Source: Bifidobacterium ruminantium DSM 6489 (lineage in GTDB: Bacteria; Actinomycetota; Actinomycetes; Actinomycetales; Bifidobacteriaceae). From it: a stretch of 64,000 nucleotides of DNA. Made by a program: the position numbers and the translations under genes. The stretch lies in the NCBI RefSeq assembly GCF_000770925.1, contig NZ_JDTK01000004.1, positions 1 through 64,000 of the forward strand. Direction: 5' to 3'. Within the stretch, counting starts at the first letter, position 1, and each line of letters starts with the position of its first letter. The notes beneath the pieces are model-generated. The model was not told where the DNA came from, did no database searches, and worked only from the letters and a program-made list of their open reading frames with translations. Below are positions 18,575 to 26,570 of the stretch, piece after piece.

Positions 18575-18709
18575 TTCCGTAGGCGGTTATTGGCTTCCGT
18601 AGGTGGTTGGGCCTGGATACACTCCGAGGAAAAAGCCGGAATCCGGCCTTTTCACGGGCTTGATACTTGGCGTAACCACCTACGGAAACACCAAACCACC
18701 TACGGAAGC
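18575..18709. repeat. Composite inverted-repeat element A
   Basis: Two direct copies of a TTCCGTAGGYGGTT unit (18575-18593, 18594-18611) face two inverted copies, AACCACCTACGGAA (18674-18687) and AAACCACCTACGGAAGC (18693-18709). The centre holds a hairpin AAAAAGCCGG/CCGGCCTTTT (18630-18652, one mismatch). It lies between the convergent genes gnd and pgl. Element B at 25242-25437 has the same plan with a different unit. Confidence 0.75.
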
Positions 18710-18755
18710 AGCATCCAGCGGAACATCATGTGTCGGAACAGCCGACAACAATCGA

Positions 18756-18799
18756 AAATGGGGTGTCCCCACGGCGTATGCCGTGGGGACACCCCATTT
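18756..18799. terminator. Perfect 20-bp hairpin terminator downstream of pgl
   Basis: 18756-18775 (starting AAATGGGG) pairs perfectly with 18780-18799 around the loop GTAT. It lies 28 nt beyond the pgl stop on the minus strand and would also stop read-through from gnd. A smaller hairpin TGTCGG/CCGACA sits at 18731-18747. Confidence 0.82.
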
Positions 18800-18827
18800 G
18801 TCGTTTCGGATGAACCTCGGATGAGCT

Positions 18828-19619
18828 TCACAGCTTGGAAGCGGCACCCTCGTCAATGAGCCAGAGCAGTTCCTCGCCATCAGCGTAGGAGCTCGGCGCA
18901 TGCGGGTTGTTCCGCTGGGCGAACGCGGCCTTGACCGCGCCGGCCTTGCGTTCTTCGGAGGTGAACACCCACGTGTGCTTCGAACGGGCGATCATCGGCA
19001 CGGTCAGCGTCAGGCGCAGCGGTGGCGGCTTCGGCGAATCGCGCACTCCCGCGACCAGTACGTGTGGGTCGCTGATCTCGGCCTCGCCATGGTCGGGGAA
19101 CAGGGAGGCGAAATGCGCGTCCGGGCCCATGCCGAACATGGCGATGTCCAATGCCGGTTCGTCGCCCAGTTGTTCGATGAGCTCGCGCTGGTATTCCGCG
19201 GCGGCCTGGGCCAGCACCGCATCGGTCTGTTCGGGGGAAGCGGCGGCTACCAGATCGGCGCTACGCGTGTCCGCCGGCATCGCATGGATGTTCCCAGCTG
19301 GCATACGGCCGCTCTCCACGAGCGCGCCATACCAGGCTTCACATGCCTGCTTTGCATTGCGGTCGTCATCGTCGGCCGCCACGAAGCGTTCGTCGCCCCA
19401 CCATACGTGCACGCGGCTCCAGTCCACGGCATCGTTCAGTGGACTCGCGTTCATTGCAGCGAACACGCGGTTGCCGTCGGTGCCTCCGGTCACGGCGATA
19501 TCCACGCGGGTGCGTCCCGGTTCGGCCAGCAGGTCGATGATGGTCAGTAGGGTGCGGGCAGCCACGGCCTCGGCCAGCACCTGCGGGTTCGGATAGACAA
19601 TGGTCTTGCGTTCTGTCAC
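18828..19619 (-). CDS. pgl: 6-phosphogluconolactonase
   Basis: Hydrolyses 6-phosphogluconolactone to 6-phosphogluconate, between Zwf and Gnd. The 263-residue product has the DevB/Pgl signature: AVTGGTDGNRVFAAM, VHVWWGDERFV, DIAMFGMGPDAHFASLFP, and LRLTLTVPMIARSKHTWVF. The sugar-binding GxGxDGHxASLFP motif is here GMGPDAHFASLFP. The start is chosen at GTG 19619 because AAAGGA lies 6 nt upstream; the neighbouring ATG 19625 touches the ribosome site directly. It is the third gene of the zwf-opcA-pgl run, 62 nt after opcA. Confidence 0.93.
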   Translation of the reverse strand: MTERKTIVYPNPQVLAEAVAARTLLTIIDLLAEPGRTRVDIAVTGGTDGNRVFAAMNASPLNDAVDWSRVHVWWGDERFVAADDDDRNAKQACEAWYGALVESGRMPAGNIHAMPADTRSADLVAAASPEQTDAVLAQAAAEYQRELIEQLGDEPALDIAMFGMGPDAHFASLFPDHGEAEISDPHVLVAGVRDSPKPPPLRLTLTVPMIARSKHTWVFTSEERKAGAVKAAFAQRNNPHAPSSYADGEELLWLIDEGAASKL

Positions 19620-19681
19620 GTTCATTCCTTTGATAAGCGTTCTTTTCCGAACGGTGGTAGCGATTTCCGCCGCGCCGATGG

Positions 19682-20632
19682 CTATTGCCTCGGTTTGACC
19701 AGTTCCAGACCGCGGGACACGACCTCGTTGTAGATTTCGTCCGGATACAGGCGGCCAAGTTCCTCGCTCAGACATTCCTCAAGCGTTCGCGCTGGCACGC
19801 TGATGGTCTGCGGCGATTGCCCGGGCACGCTGATCACGGCGAATCCATCGTCGGTGGAGGGGCGTTCCAGACTCAGCACACCGTCGCCACGTGTCAGGTA
19901 CACGCCGGTGACGGCCGTGGCGTCCGGATCCTCCTCGATCATCACCGGCACGTTCAGACGCAGGCGCAGCCATGCGGCCAGCAGATCCAACGGCAGGTAA
20001 TCCTTCTGCCCGGTCACGCGCACATTGCTCACTGGCAGGTGCGGCGGCTGGTCGAGCATGGAGGCGATCATCGCACGCCACACGGTCAGACGCGTCCACG
20101 ACATGTCCACGTCCTTGGAGGAACGGTTGCGACGAAGGTCGTCCATCGTGCGCTGCGGGTTCGAGGAATGCATCGCGTCGGTGATGCGGCTGCTGGCCAT
20201 GGAGCCAAGCAGATCCTTCGACAGGTTCGCGGGCGCCTCGTTCGGCCACCATGCCACGACAGGGGTGTCGGGGACGAGCAGCGGAATCACCAAGGTGTCG
20301 GCATGACGAATCAGACCGCCACGCGGGCGCAACACGATGATTTCGCCGGCCCCGGCGTCCGATCCGAAGCGGATTTCGGCGTCGAGGAAAGTGGGATGCT
20401 CCTCATCTTCCGGATTGGCCTTGCGGCTGCTTGGCGCGATCGCGATCACGCGGCAGGGATGCTCGCGGCTTGCGTTGTTGGCGATTTCGAGATCATGCTC
20501 GAGTTCGGTCTCGTTGGTGGAGATGAGCAGGGTGAGCACGCGTCCCAATGCCGCCTCGCCGCGCTCCTCGTGCAGTTCGTCGATTTTCGCCGAGATTTCG
20601 CGGGTCTCGGTGTCTTTCATGGTAATGATCAC
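19682..20632 (-). CDS. opcA: Glucose-6-phosphate dehydrogenase assembly protein OpcA
   Basis: 316-residue OpcA protein, an allosteric partner that activates Zwf in cyanobacteria and actinobacteria and is always found beside zwf. Recognisable stretches are CRVIAIAPSS near residue 65, EIIVLRPRGGLIRHADTLVIPLLVPDTPVVAWWP and the C-terminal RTLEECLSEELGRLYPDEIY. The start is GTG 20632, which overlaps the zwf stop as GTGA with GGAGG 5 nt upstream, so translation is coupled. A TTG at 20644 and ATG at 20620 are less well placed. Confidence 0.93.
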   Translation of the reverse strand: MIITMKDTETREISAKIDELHEERGEAALGRVLTLLISTNETELEHDLEIANNASREHPCRVIAIAPSSRKANPEDEEHPTFLDAEIRFGSDAGAGEIIVLRPRGGLIRHADTLVIPLLVPDTPVVAWWPNEAPANLSKDLLGSMASSRITDAMHSSNPQRTMDDLRRNRSSKDVDMSWTRLTVWRAMIASMLDQPPHLPVSNVRVTGQKDYLPLDLLAAWLRLRLNVPVMIEEDPDATAVTGVYLTRGDGVLSLERPSTDDGFAVISVPGQSPQTISVPARTLEECLSEELGRLYPDEIYNEVVSRGLELVKPRQ

Positions 20633-22191
20633 GGCATCCTCCAACGGTGTCCATCGCGGGCAAGCATTTCAACGGCCTCTTCCGGTCCCCACGTGCCGGA
20701 ACGGTACGGCTGTGGCTGGCCAAGTGTCGACCAGAACTCCTCAATCGGATCGAGGATCTTCCACGAGAGGTTGACCTCCTCAGTGGTCGGGAACAGCGGC
20801 GGATCGCCCAGCAGCACGTCGAGTATCAGACGTTCATAGGCTTCGGGGGAGGATTCGGTGAACGAACGGCCATAACCGAAGTCCATTGACACATCGCGTA
20901 CCTCCATCGAGGTGCCGCCCGGCACTTTCGCGCCGAAGCGCATGGTCACGCCCTCGTCGGGCTGCACGCGGATCACGATGGCGTTCTTACCGAGCTCCTT
21001 GGTGGCTGTCGATTCGAATGGCAGGTGGGGTGCGCGCTTGAATACCACGGCAATTTCCGTGACGCGCTTACCCAGACGCTTGCCTGTGCGCAGATAGAAT
21101 GGCACGCCGGCCCAACGGCGGGTGTCGATATCCAGGCGAATTGCCGCATAGGTCTCGGTGGTGGAATTGGGGTCGATGCCCTTCTCGTCCAGATATCCGA
21201 CGACCTCATGCGAACCCTGCCATCCGGCGGCGTACTGGCCTCGCGCGGTATGCGCCGCCAGATCCTTCGGCAGACGCACCGCGGAGAGCACCTTCGTCTT
21301 CTCTGCGGTCAGATCGGCCGCGGAGAAGGAGACGGGCTCCTCCATGGTGGTCAACGCCATGAGCTGCAGCAGATGGTTTTGAATGATGTCCCTCGCGGCG
21401 CCGATGCCGTCATAATATCCGGCGCGTCCGGCCACGCCGATGTCCTCGGCCATGGTGATCTGCACATGGTCCACGTAATTGTTGTTCCAGATCGGCTCGT
21501 ACATGGCGTTGGCGAAACGCAACGCCAGAATGTTCTGCACGGTCTCCTTGCCGAGGTAATGGTCGATGCGGAACACACTCGACGGGTCGAACACCTCGGA
21601 GACCACGCGGTCGAGCTCCTTGGCGCTGGCCAGATCATGGCCGAACGGCTTCTCGATGATCACGCGGCGCCATGCGCCTTTATCGGATTTCGCCAAACCG
21701 CAGTCGGCCAACTGACGGGAGACCTGCGGGAAGGCGCGCGGCGGCACGGACATATAGAACGCGTGGTTGCCGCGCGTGCCACGGTCGCGGTCAAGCTCCG
21801 CGACGGTTTCGGACAGACGCTCAAATGCCTTCGGATCGTCGAAGGTGCCTTGGACGAAGCGGATGCCCGCGGCGAGCTGTTTCCAGGTCGATTCCTTGAA
21901 TGGCGTGCGGCAGTGCTCCTGCACGTTCTCCTTGACGAAGTCCTTGAAGTGGTCCTCGGTCCAGTCGCGGCGGGCGAATCCCGTCAGGCCGAAGCTCGGC
22001 GGCAGCAGACCGCGGTTGGCCAGATCGTAGATGGCGGGAAGCAGCTTCTTGCGGGACAAATCTCCGGTCACGCCGAAGATCACGATGCTGCACGGGCCGG
22101 CGATACGCGGCAGACGCAGGTCGCGGGGGTCGCGCAGCGGATTGGTCCACGCGCCGGCCGCATTGGATGCGGTTGAAACGGTTTCACTCAT
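20629..22191 (-). CDS. zwf: Glucose-6-phosphate 1-dehydrogenase
   Basis: First enzyme of the oxidative pentose-phosphate branch, reducing NADP+. About 520 residues. Motifs: coenzyme site VIFGVTGDLSRKKLLPAIYDL near residue 39, catalytic RIDHYLGKETVQNILALRFAN near 205, EPIWNNNYVDHVQITMAED, and RWAGVPFYLRTGKRLGKRVTEIAVVFK. The start ATG 22191 gives MSETVSTASN and has TAGTAT 7 nt upstream; no Shine-Dalgarno is visible. An ATG at 22200 and a long upstream extension to 22440 are less likely. It heads the zwf-opcA-pgl operon and is divergent from the methyltransferase gene. Confidence 0.96.
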   Translation of the reverse strand: MSETVSTASNAAGAWTNPLRDPRDLRLPRIAGPCSIVIFGVTGDLSRKKLLPAIYDLANRGLLPPSFGLTGFARRDWTEDHFKDFVKENVQEHCRTPFKESTWKQLAAGIRFVQGTFDDPKAFERLSETVAELDRDRGTRGNHAFYMSVPPRAFPQVSRQLADCGLAKSDKGAWRRVIIEKPFGHDLASAKELDRVVSEVFDPSSVFRIDHYLGKETVQNILALRFANAMYEPIWNNNYVDHVQITMAEDIGVAGRAGYYDGIGAARDIIQNHLLQLMALTTMEEPVSFSAADLTAEKTKVLSAVRLPKDLAAHTARGQYAAGWQGSHEVVGYLDEKGIDPNSTTETYAAIRLDIDTRRWAGVPFYLRTGKRLGKRVTEIAVVFKRAPHLPFESTATKELGKNAIVIRVQPDEGVTMRFGAKVPGGTSMEVRDVSMDFGYGRSFTESSPEAYERLILDVLLGDPPLFPTTEEVNLSWKILDPIEEFWSTLGQPQPYRSGTWGPEEAVEMLARDGHRWRMP

Positions 22192-22198
22192 GCGACTC

Positions 22199-22204
22199 AT
22201 ACTA
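22199..22204 (-). promoter_or_regulatory. -10 box (TAGTAT) of leaderless zwf operon
   Basis: TAGTAT, 7 nt (GAGTCGC), ATG 22191. It would make zwf mRNA leaderless. TTGCAA further upstream is spaced 22 nt, so the -35 is uncertain. Confidence 0.5.
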
Positions 22205-22370
22205 GCTCTACGACCGCACCCGGCGCTTGCAAATTCCGCATATCGCAAGCGCGCTTTCGGCGCTTGCCCGCGAAAACGGTACGGTTCGAGGCGGATGTGA
22301 GCAACCTCACAGCCGTCGCACGGACTTTCAACAATACGGACACGGGGCGTCAGCATCATGCCGGCGCGGA

Positions 22371-22376
22371 TAGCAT
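22371..22376 (+). promoter_or_regulatory. -10 box (TAGCAT) of tam-like gene
   Basis: TAGCAT, 7 nt (GGAGGGC), ATG 22384. The intervening GGAGGG is too close (1 nt) to act as a normal ribosome site for this ATG. Confidence 0.4.
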
Positions 22377-22383
22377 GGAGGGC

Positions 22384-23184
22384 ATGGCCTTTACATGGGA
22401 TGCGAGCCAATATCTGAAATTCGCCGATCAACGCACACAACCCAGCCGCGACCTATGCGCCCGCATCACGCTAGAAGACACCGCGGTGCACAAGGTCCTC
22501 GACATCGGTTGCGGACCGGGCAACAGCACCGCATTGCTGCGCGAACGCTATCCGCACGCCACAATCCTCGGCATCGATTCGTCCGAATCGATGATCGAAT
22601 CTGCGCGCGCCGAACACCCAGACATCGACTTCGCCGTACACGACGCGACCGCCCTCGACGAGCTGCCCGACGATTTCGACGTGGTATTCACCAACGCCTG
22701 CCTGCAGTGGGTCCCAAACCACCACGAAACAATCCCCGCAATGCTGCGACGAGCAAGACAGGGCGGCATGGTCGCCTGCCAGTTCACGGAGACCATCAAC
22801 CAGCCGGCCCATACCGTGATGCGCGAACTGGCCACCGATCCACGCTTCAACCGCTACATCGGCGAGACCGGCGTCCGTCCATACCATCATCTGGGCGGCG
22901 AGCGCTTCGACATCGGCGCCTACTACGATCTCGTCGCGTCGTTGTCGCAGTACGCACAGGTGTGGGAGACCACATACTGGCATGCGCTGTCCGGCTACGA
23001 AGGCGTCATCGAATGGTATCGCGGCACCGGCATGCGCCCCTATCTGGCGCAGTTGCCGAACGCGGATTGGCGCAAGCAGTACGAGCAGACGTTCGTGGAG
23101 CGTCTGCAGGGCATCTATCCGCTGCAGTCCGACGGCACCGTGCTGATACCGATGCCGCGCTTCTTCTTCGTCGCACAGGTGTGA
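22384..23184 (+). CDS. tam: Class I SAM methyltransferase, trans-aconitate methyltransferase-like
   Basis: 266-residue methyltransferase. The SAM-binding motif I is VLDIGCGPGNST near residue 37, motif II is ILGIDSSESMI, and the family block DVVFTNACLQWVPNHHETIPAML follows. The opening AFTWDASQYLKFADQRTQPSRDL matches the Tam family, which methyl-esterifies trans-aconitate; the C-terminal ETTYWHALSGYEGVIEWYRGTGMRPYL block is also Tam-like. The start is ATG 22384; ATG 22375 is possible. It is divergent from zwf with a 192-nt gap. Substrate identity is by family resemblance. Confidence 0.8.
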   Translation: MAFTWDASQYLKFADQRTQPSRDLCARITLEDTAVHKVLDIGCGPGNSTALLRERYPHATILGIDSSESMIESARAEHPDIDFAVHDATALDELPDDFDVVFTNACLQWVPNHHETIPAMLRRARQGGMVACQFTETINQPAHTVMRELATDPRFNRYIGETGVRPYHHLGGERFDIGAYYDLVASLSQYAQVWETTYWHALSGYEGVIEWYRGTGMRPYLAQLPNADWRKQYEQTFVERLQGIYPLQSDGTVLIPMPRFFFVAQV

Positions 23185-23520
23185 GCGCTTTGCGCACCGT
23201 TTGCTGCATGCGATGCCTTTACACCATGGGTCTTTGCGGCAGAGCATATAGTTTCCGCCGTTCAGTCTCAGACAGTGGTTGCTCGCAACCATTTTGACGA
23301 AAGCCGCCGCCGTATTCCTCGACCACGTCAGAGAGACACTGCAGAACAAGCGCAGGCAAGCCATGCAAAATGGTAATGACAAACAATAGAGCATGGCTAT
23401 TTGCTATCGCCAAACGACCAGTCCTACAAATCCACACCTTGGAAAGCCGTGCCTAGAGCCCGATGAACGGCATACATCAAGGACGGCAAAAAGCAGAGAA
23501 GATAGGGAAACAAGCGGAAT
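23185..23520. other. Intergenic stretch without recognised gene
   Basis: 336 nt between the tam-like gene and the MATE remnant. Short open frames exist on both strands but none resembles a known protein. It could hold decayed DNA belonging to the neighbouring broken gene, but I see no repeat, terminator or convincing promoter. Confidence 0.3.
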
Positions 23521-24436
23521 ATGGCAGGCAACAGACAAGCAATAGACATGCTGCATGGCCGCATTTGGACCAAGGTCCTGCGGTACGCGCTGCCCGTGGC
23601 CGCGACCGGCATTCTGGAACAGCTTTTCAATGCGTCCGGCATCATGATCGTCGGCAACTTCTCTCAAGGCGGCGGCACCGCCACCGTCATCGCCAACATC
23701 GTCAGCTCCATGATTCTGCTGTACCGGCTCGTCTACACCGCCACTGTCATCCACGTGAACCTGCGCGAGCTCGGCATCGACCCGCTCACCCTGCGCCAGA
23801 TCATGCGCATCGGCCTGCCCGCCGGCGTGCAAAGCGCCGTGTTCGCCCGTGGCCAACATCATCATCCAGGCCGCCATCAACAGTCTCGGCACCGTTGTCA
23901 TGGCCGCGTCCAGCGCCGCGTTCAACATCGAAATCATCGCCTACTTCGTGCTCAACTCGTTCAGCCAGGCCTGCGCCACCTTCACCGGGCAGAACTACGG
24001 CGCTAGGCAGATCGGACGCTGCAAGCGCGTGCTTGGCATCTGCATCCTGGAGGATTTCATCGCCACCGCGGCCACCATCGCCGTCGTGCTGCTCTTCGGC
24101 CACCGTCTGCTCGCCCTGTTCGACGTCACCCCCGAAGTCATCGCCGTCGGCTACACCAGACTCGTCATGGTGTTCTCCGCCTACACGTTCAGCATGCTGT
24201 ACGAGGTCATGTCCGGATATCTGCGCGGCTTCGGCATCTCGCTGGCGCCGGCGCTGCTCACCGTAATCGGCGTGGTCGGCGTGCGCATCACCTGGATCGC
24301 GTTCGTGTTCCCCGCGCATCGCACGTTCGAGGCCATCATGATCGTCTACCCGATCAGCCTCGCCGCAACCGCCGTACTCATCGGCATCGCTCTGCTCTGC
24401 TACCGTCCGTCCAAGCGATTCGCCGTTAAACCTTAA
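23521..24436 (+). pseudogene. MATE-family efflux pump, broken by deletion and frameshift
   Basis: Remnant of a Na+/drug antiporter of the MATE family. Frame one (23521-24006) starts normally with MLHGRIWTKVLRYALPVAATGILEQLFNASGIMIVG, then after about 55 residues jumps to a segment normally found near residue 230 (VNLRELGIDPLTLRQIMRIGLPAGVQSAVF), so some 170-180 residues are missing. The frame then shifts at a CCC run (23846-23848): removing one C restores VFAVANIIIQAAINSLG, and the second frame (from about 23849 to 24436) carries the C-terminal half through NYGARQIGRCKR and the last helices. Two lesions make function very unlikely. Confidence 0.85.
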
Positions 24437-25220
24437 GCGTGTGCGGCTTGCCGCCGTTCATGAACGCGGCGATTCGCCGGGTCAGAGCGCGGGGAAGAAC
24501 CCGTTCCGCGAGCGCGCCCGCCTTGGTGAGCGGACCATGGTAGGCGAGGGTTGAGCCGCGCATCATCCTGCGGTAGGCGTACGTGGCAAGCTGACGTGCG
24601 GTGGCCGGTTTGGTCATGGTGAAGAAGTTGCGGCCACTCATATTCGCAGCCTTCTGAAAGCCGGTCGTGGTCGGACCGGGACATACGCAGGTCACCGTCA
24701 CGCCCGTGCCGCGCAATTCGTGGGCCACGGCCTCGGATAGCGAGCGCACGAATGCCTTCGACGCGAAATACATCGCCATGTATGGGCCTGCCATCATCGA
24801 GGCGACGGACGAAATATTCAAAATCCTGCCATGCCCGTTGGCGCGCATGTCTCGGCCATACCGATACGTCAACTCAGCGAGCGCATGCATGTTGAGCTGC
24901 ATCATCTCGTTTTGCCGGTTCCAGTCGGCGTCGAGAAAATCCGTCCAGTCAGCGAAGCCTGCGTTATTAACGAGATGGTCGACCGCAATACCTTGTGATG
25001 TGGTGAAATCATGGAGTTTCTTCGGTGCGTTGGCTTCGCTCAGATCTATGGCGAACGTCACCACATGCACGCCAAAACGCTGCTCGAGCTTGGTTTTTAC
25101 CATGTCAAGCCGTTCCTGGCTGCGGGCGGTGATCACCAGGTCATGTCCGTCCGCTGCGAACAGCGCCGCCAGTTCGCGTCCGATGCCGCCGGACGCTCCC
25201 GTGATGAGTGCGTATCCCAT
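24426..25220 (-). CDS. Short-chain dehydrogenase/reductase
   Basis: 264-residue classical SDR. The cofactor motif is TGASGGIGREL near residue 7, the NNAG motif is VNNAGFADW, and the catalytic set is S (ISSVASMMAG) and YFASK. After the SDR core a basic C-terminal extension (ARQLATYAYRRMMRGSTLAYHG) resembles the DltE/YqjQ-like group that acts on lipids or other hydrophobic substrates; the substrate is unknown. GAAGGAG precedes ATG 25220. Its 3' end overlaps the MATE remnant by 11 nt, convergent. Confidence 0.87.
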   Translation of the reverse strand: MGYALITGASGGIGRELAALFAADGHDLVITARSQERLDMVKTKLEQRFGVHVVTFAIDLSEANAPKKLHDFTTSQGIAVDHLVNNAGFADWTDFLDADWNRQNEMMQLNMHALAELTYRYGRDMRANGHGRILNISSVASMMAGPYMAMYFASKAFVRSLSEAVAHELRGTGVTVTCVCPGPTTTGFQKAANMSGRNFFTMTKPATARQLATYAYRRMMRGSTLAYHGPLTKAGALAERVLPRALTRRIAAFMNGGKPHTLKV

Positions 25221-25241
25221 GCCAACTCCTTCGTTTTGGTC

Positions 25242-25437
25242 CTATCTCGCCTATGAATGGCGGATTTGCGGGTCTGCCTGATGCTATCTCCACTATAGAT
25301 GGCGGATGTTTTTCGACTTATACCCCCGAGATAGTGTATGGGGGTAAAAAGCGCGGCTTTTCACTTTGCTGTCCGCCATCTATAAGCGAGATAACATGTG
25401 TCGAAAGACGAAATCCGCCATCCATAGGCGAGATAGG
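25242..25437. repeat. Composite inverted-repeat element B
   Basis: Two direct copies of a TATCTCGCCTATRRATGGCGGAT-like unit (25242-25267, 25284-25308; about 20 conserved positions) face two inverted copies (25371-25394, 25411-25437). The centre has TACCCCC/GGGGGTA (25321-25327 with 25340-25346) and AAAAGC/GCTTTT (25347-25361). It fills the divergent gap between the SDR gene and ogt. The plan matches element A (18575-18709). Confidence 0.78.
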
Positions 25438-25464
25438 TGTTTTGTGGAGGGATGGAGGACAGTG

Positions 25465-26019
25465 GTGAAAACAAAGTCGCATTACGATTCGCCGCTTGGC
25501 GGCATCACGCTGATCACCGACGAAACGGCATTGCTCGGCCTGTGGTTCGATTGGCAGCCAGGCTATGCGGACGATGATTCCGCGGTTTTGGGTGATTCGC
25601 CGACGATTGGCGCCGCGAAACGATGGCTGGACGAATACTTTGCAGGTTGCATACCTCGGACCGAAGTGCCGTTGCGGCTGGAAGGCACGCCATTCCGCAA
25701 GGAAGCATGGGCATTGCTGCGGAAAGTGCCATACGGCGAAACGGTTTCATACGGCGGACTCGCACGTCGATTGGAGTTGAAACGTGCGGACGGGCGTAGG
25801 ATATCCGCACGCGCCATCGGGGGAGCGGTGCACCGCAATCCGATCGCGCTTATCGTGCCCTGCCATCGGGTCGTCGGCGCTGACGGCAGTCTCACCGGTT
25901 ATGCGGGAGGCATTGAAACCAAAATCCGTCTGCTCCAACTCGAAGGCGTGCTGAAGCAGACGGAACGGATGGATGTGGATTGCGAATCTATAGACCGGAT
26001 TTGGCGATCCACCCGCTGA
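25465..26019 (+). CDS. ogt: Methylated-DNA-[protein]-cysteine S-methyltransferase
   Basis: Repairs O6-alkylguanine by irreversible transfer of the alkyl group to its own cysteine. 184 residues. The active site is IVPCHRVVGADGSLTGYAGG near residue 132, preceded by the DNA-binding helix region (VPYGETVSYGGLARRLELKRADGRRISARAIGGAVHRNP). The start GTG 25465 has GGAGG 6 nt upstream; a longer frame from 25366 would read through repeat element B and is rejected. Its end overlaps the convergent flavodoxin gene by 32 nt. Confidence 0.92.
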   Translation: MKTKSHYDSPLGGITLITDETALLGLWFDWQPGYADDDSAVLGDSPTIGAAKRWLDEYFAGCIPRTEVPLRLEGTPFRKEAWALLRKVPYGETVSYGGLARRLELKRADGRRISARAIGGAVHRNPIALIVPCHRVVGADGSLTGYAGGIETKIRLLQLEGVLKQTERMDVDCESIDRIWRSTR

Positions 26020-26503
26020 CGGCTTCGGCGGCTTTACTTGCGTTGTTCTGTGCGTCGGTTCCCATGACCGCAAGCCCCGGCTTCACCGTCGTCTTGGTGA
26101 TTGCGGCGATACGTTCCGGAGTCCGTCCAAGCCCGCTGCCGCCGTGCGTGCAGAACGGATAAATGGTCTTTCCGGACCAGTCGCGGCTTTCCAGAAAAGC
26201 GTACACGGGCATCGGCATATCGCCGCACCAAATCGGATAGCCAAGGAACACGGTATCGGACGAGTCGAGCGCATCGGTATCGCCGCTGAGCGTGAACGGC
26301 AGACGCACGTTGACACGCTGCTCCTCCTGCACCATTTCTGAGGTCGTGGCGTACCGTTCCGGATAAGGCTCGGTACGTGCGATTTCAATCATCGGCGAAT
26401 CGGTCCACCGGGCCACCTCTTGGGCAAGCTTCGCGGTATTGCCGACCGTCACCTCGCCCACTTCGTAGTTTTCGCCGGCGCGGGAGAAAAACACCACCAC
26501 CAT
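25988..26503 (-). CDS. Flavodoxin-family protein
   Basis: 171-residue FMN-binding redox protein of the long, NAD(P)H-oxidoreductase-like flavodoxin group (Pfam flavodoxin_4 type). The N-terminal strand-loop VVVFFSRAGENY binds the phosphate, and the later blocks DTVFLGYPIWCGDMPMPVYAFLE and PFCTHGGSGLG are typical. ATG 26503 has AAAGGA 6 nt upstream. It lies 67 nt downstream of the MalY-type gene on the same strand. An electron-transfer or reductase role is inferred; the partner is unknown. Confidence 0.85.
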   Translation of the reverse strand: MVVVFFSRAGENYEVGEVTVGNTAKLAQEVARWTDSPMIEIARTEPYPERYATTSEMVQEEQRVNVRLPFTLSGDTDALDSSDTVFLGYPIWCGDMPMPVYAFLESRDWSGKTIYPFCTHGGSGLGRTPERIAAITKTTVKPGLAVMGTDAQNNASKAAEAVSGWIAKSGL

Positions 26504-26570
26504 GTTGCGTCCTTTCATAGTCCTTGAAGAGGCCGTTGCCGCATCCGTCATGCGTCAGTCCAAGGGTTTA

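Noticed and set aside
22192-22440. N-terminal extension of zwf
   Set aside because: About 80 residues with no counterpart in glucose-6-phosphate dehydrogenases; they would overlap the divergent promoter region.
23185-23520. Possible regulator gene upstream of the MATE remnant
   Set aside because: Short frames on both strands show no recognisable helix-turn-helix or other domain.
18575-25437. CRISPR array or insertion sequence at the repeat elements
   Set aside because: Units are inverted, only four per element, with irregular spacing; no cas, transposase or target duplication is seen.
25366-25464. Upstream extension of ogt
   Set aside because: It would translate repeat element B into the protein; the GTG at 25465 has a proper ribosome site and matches family length.
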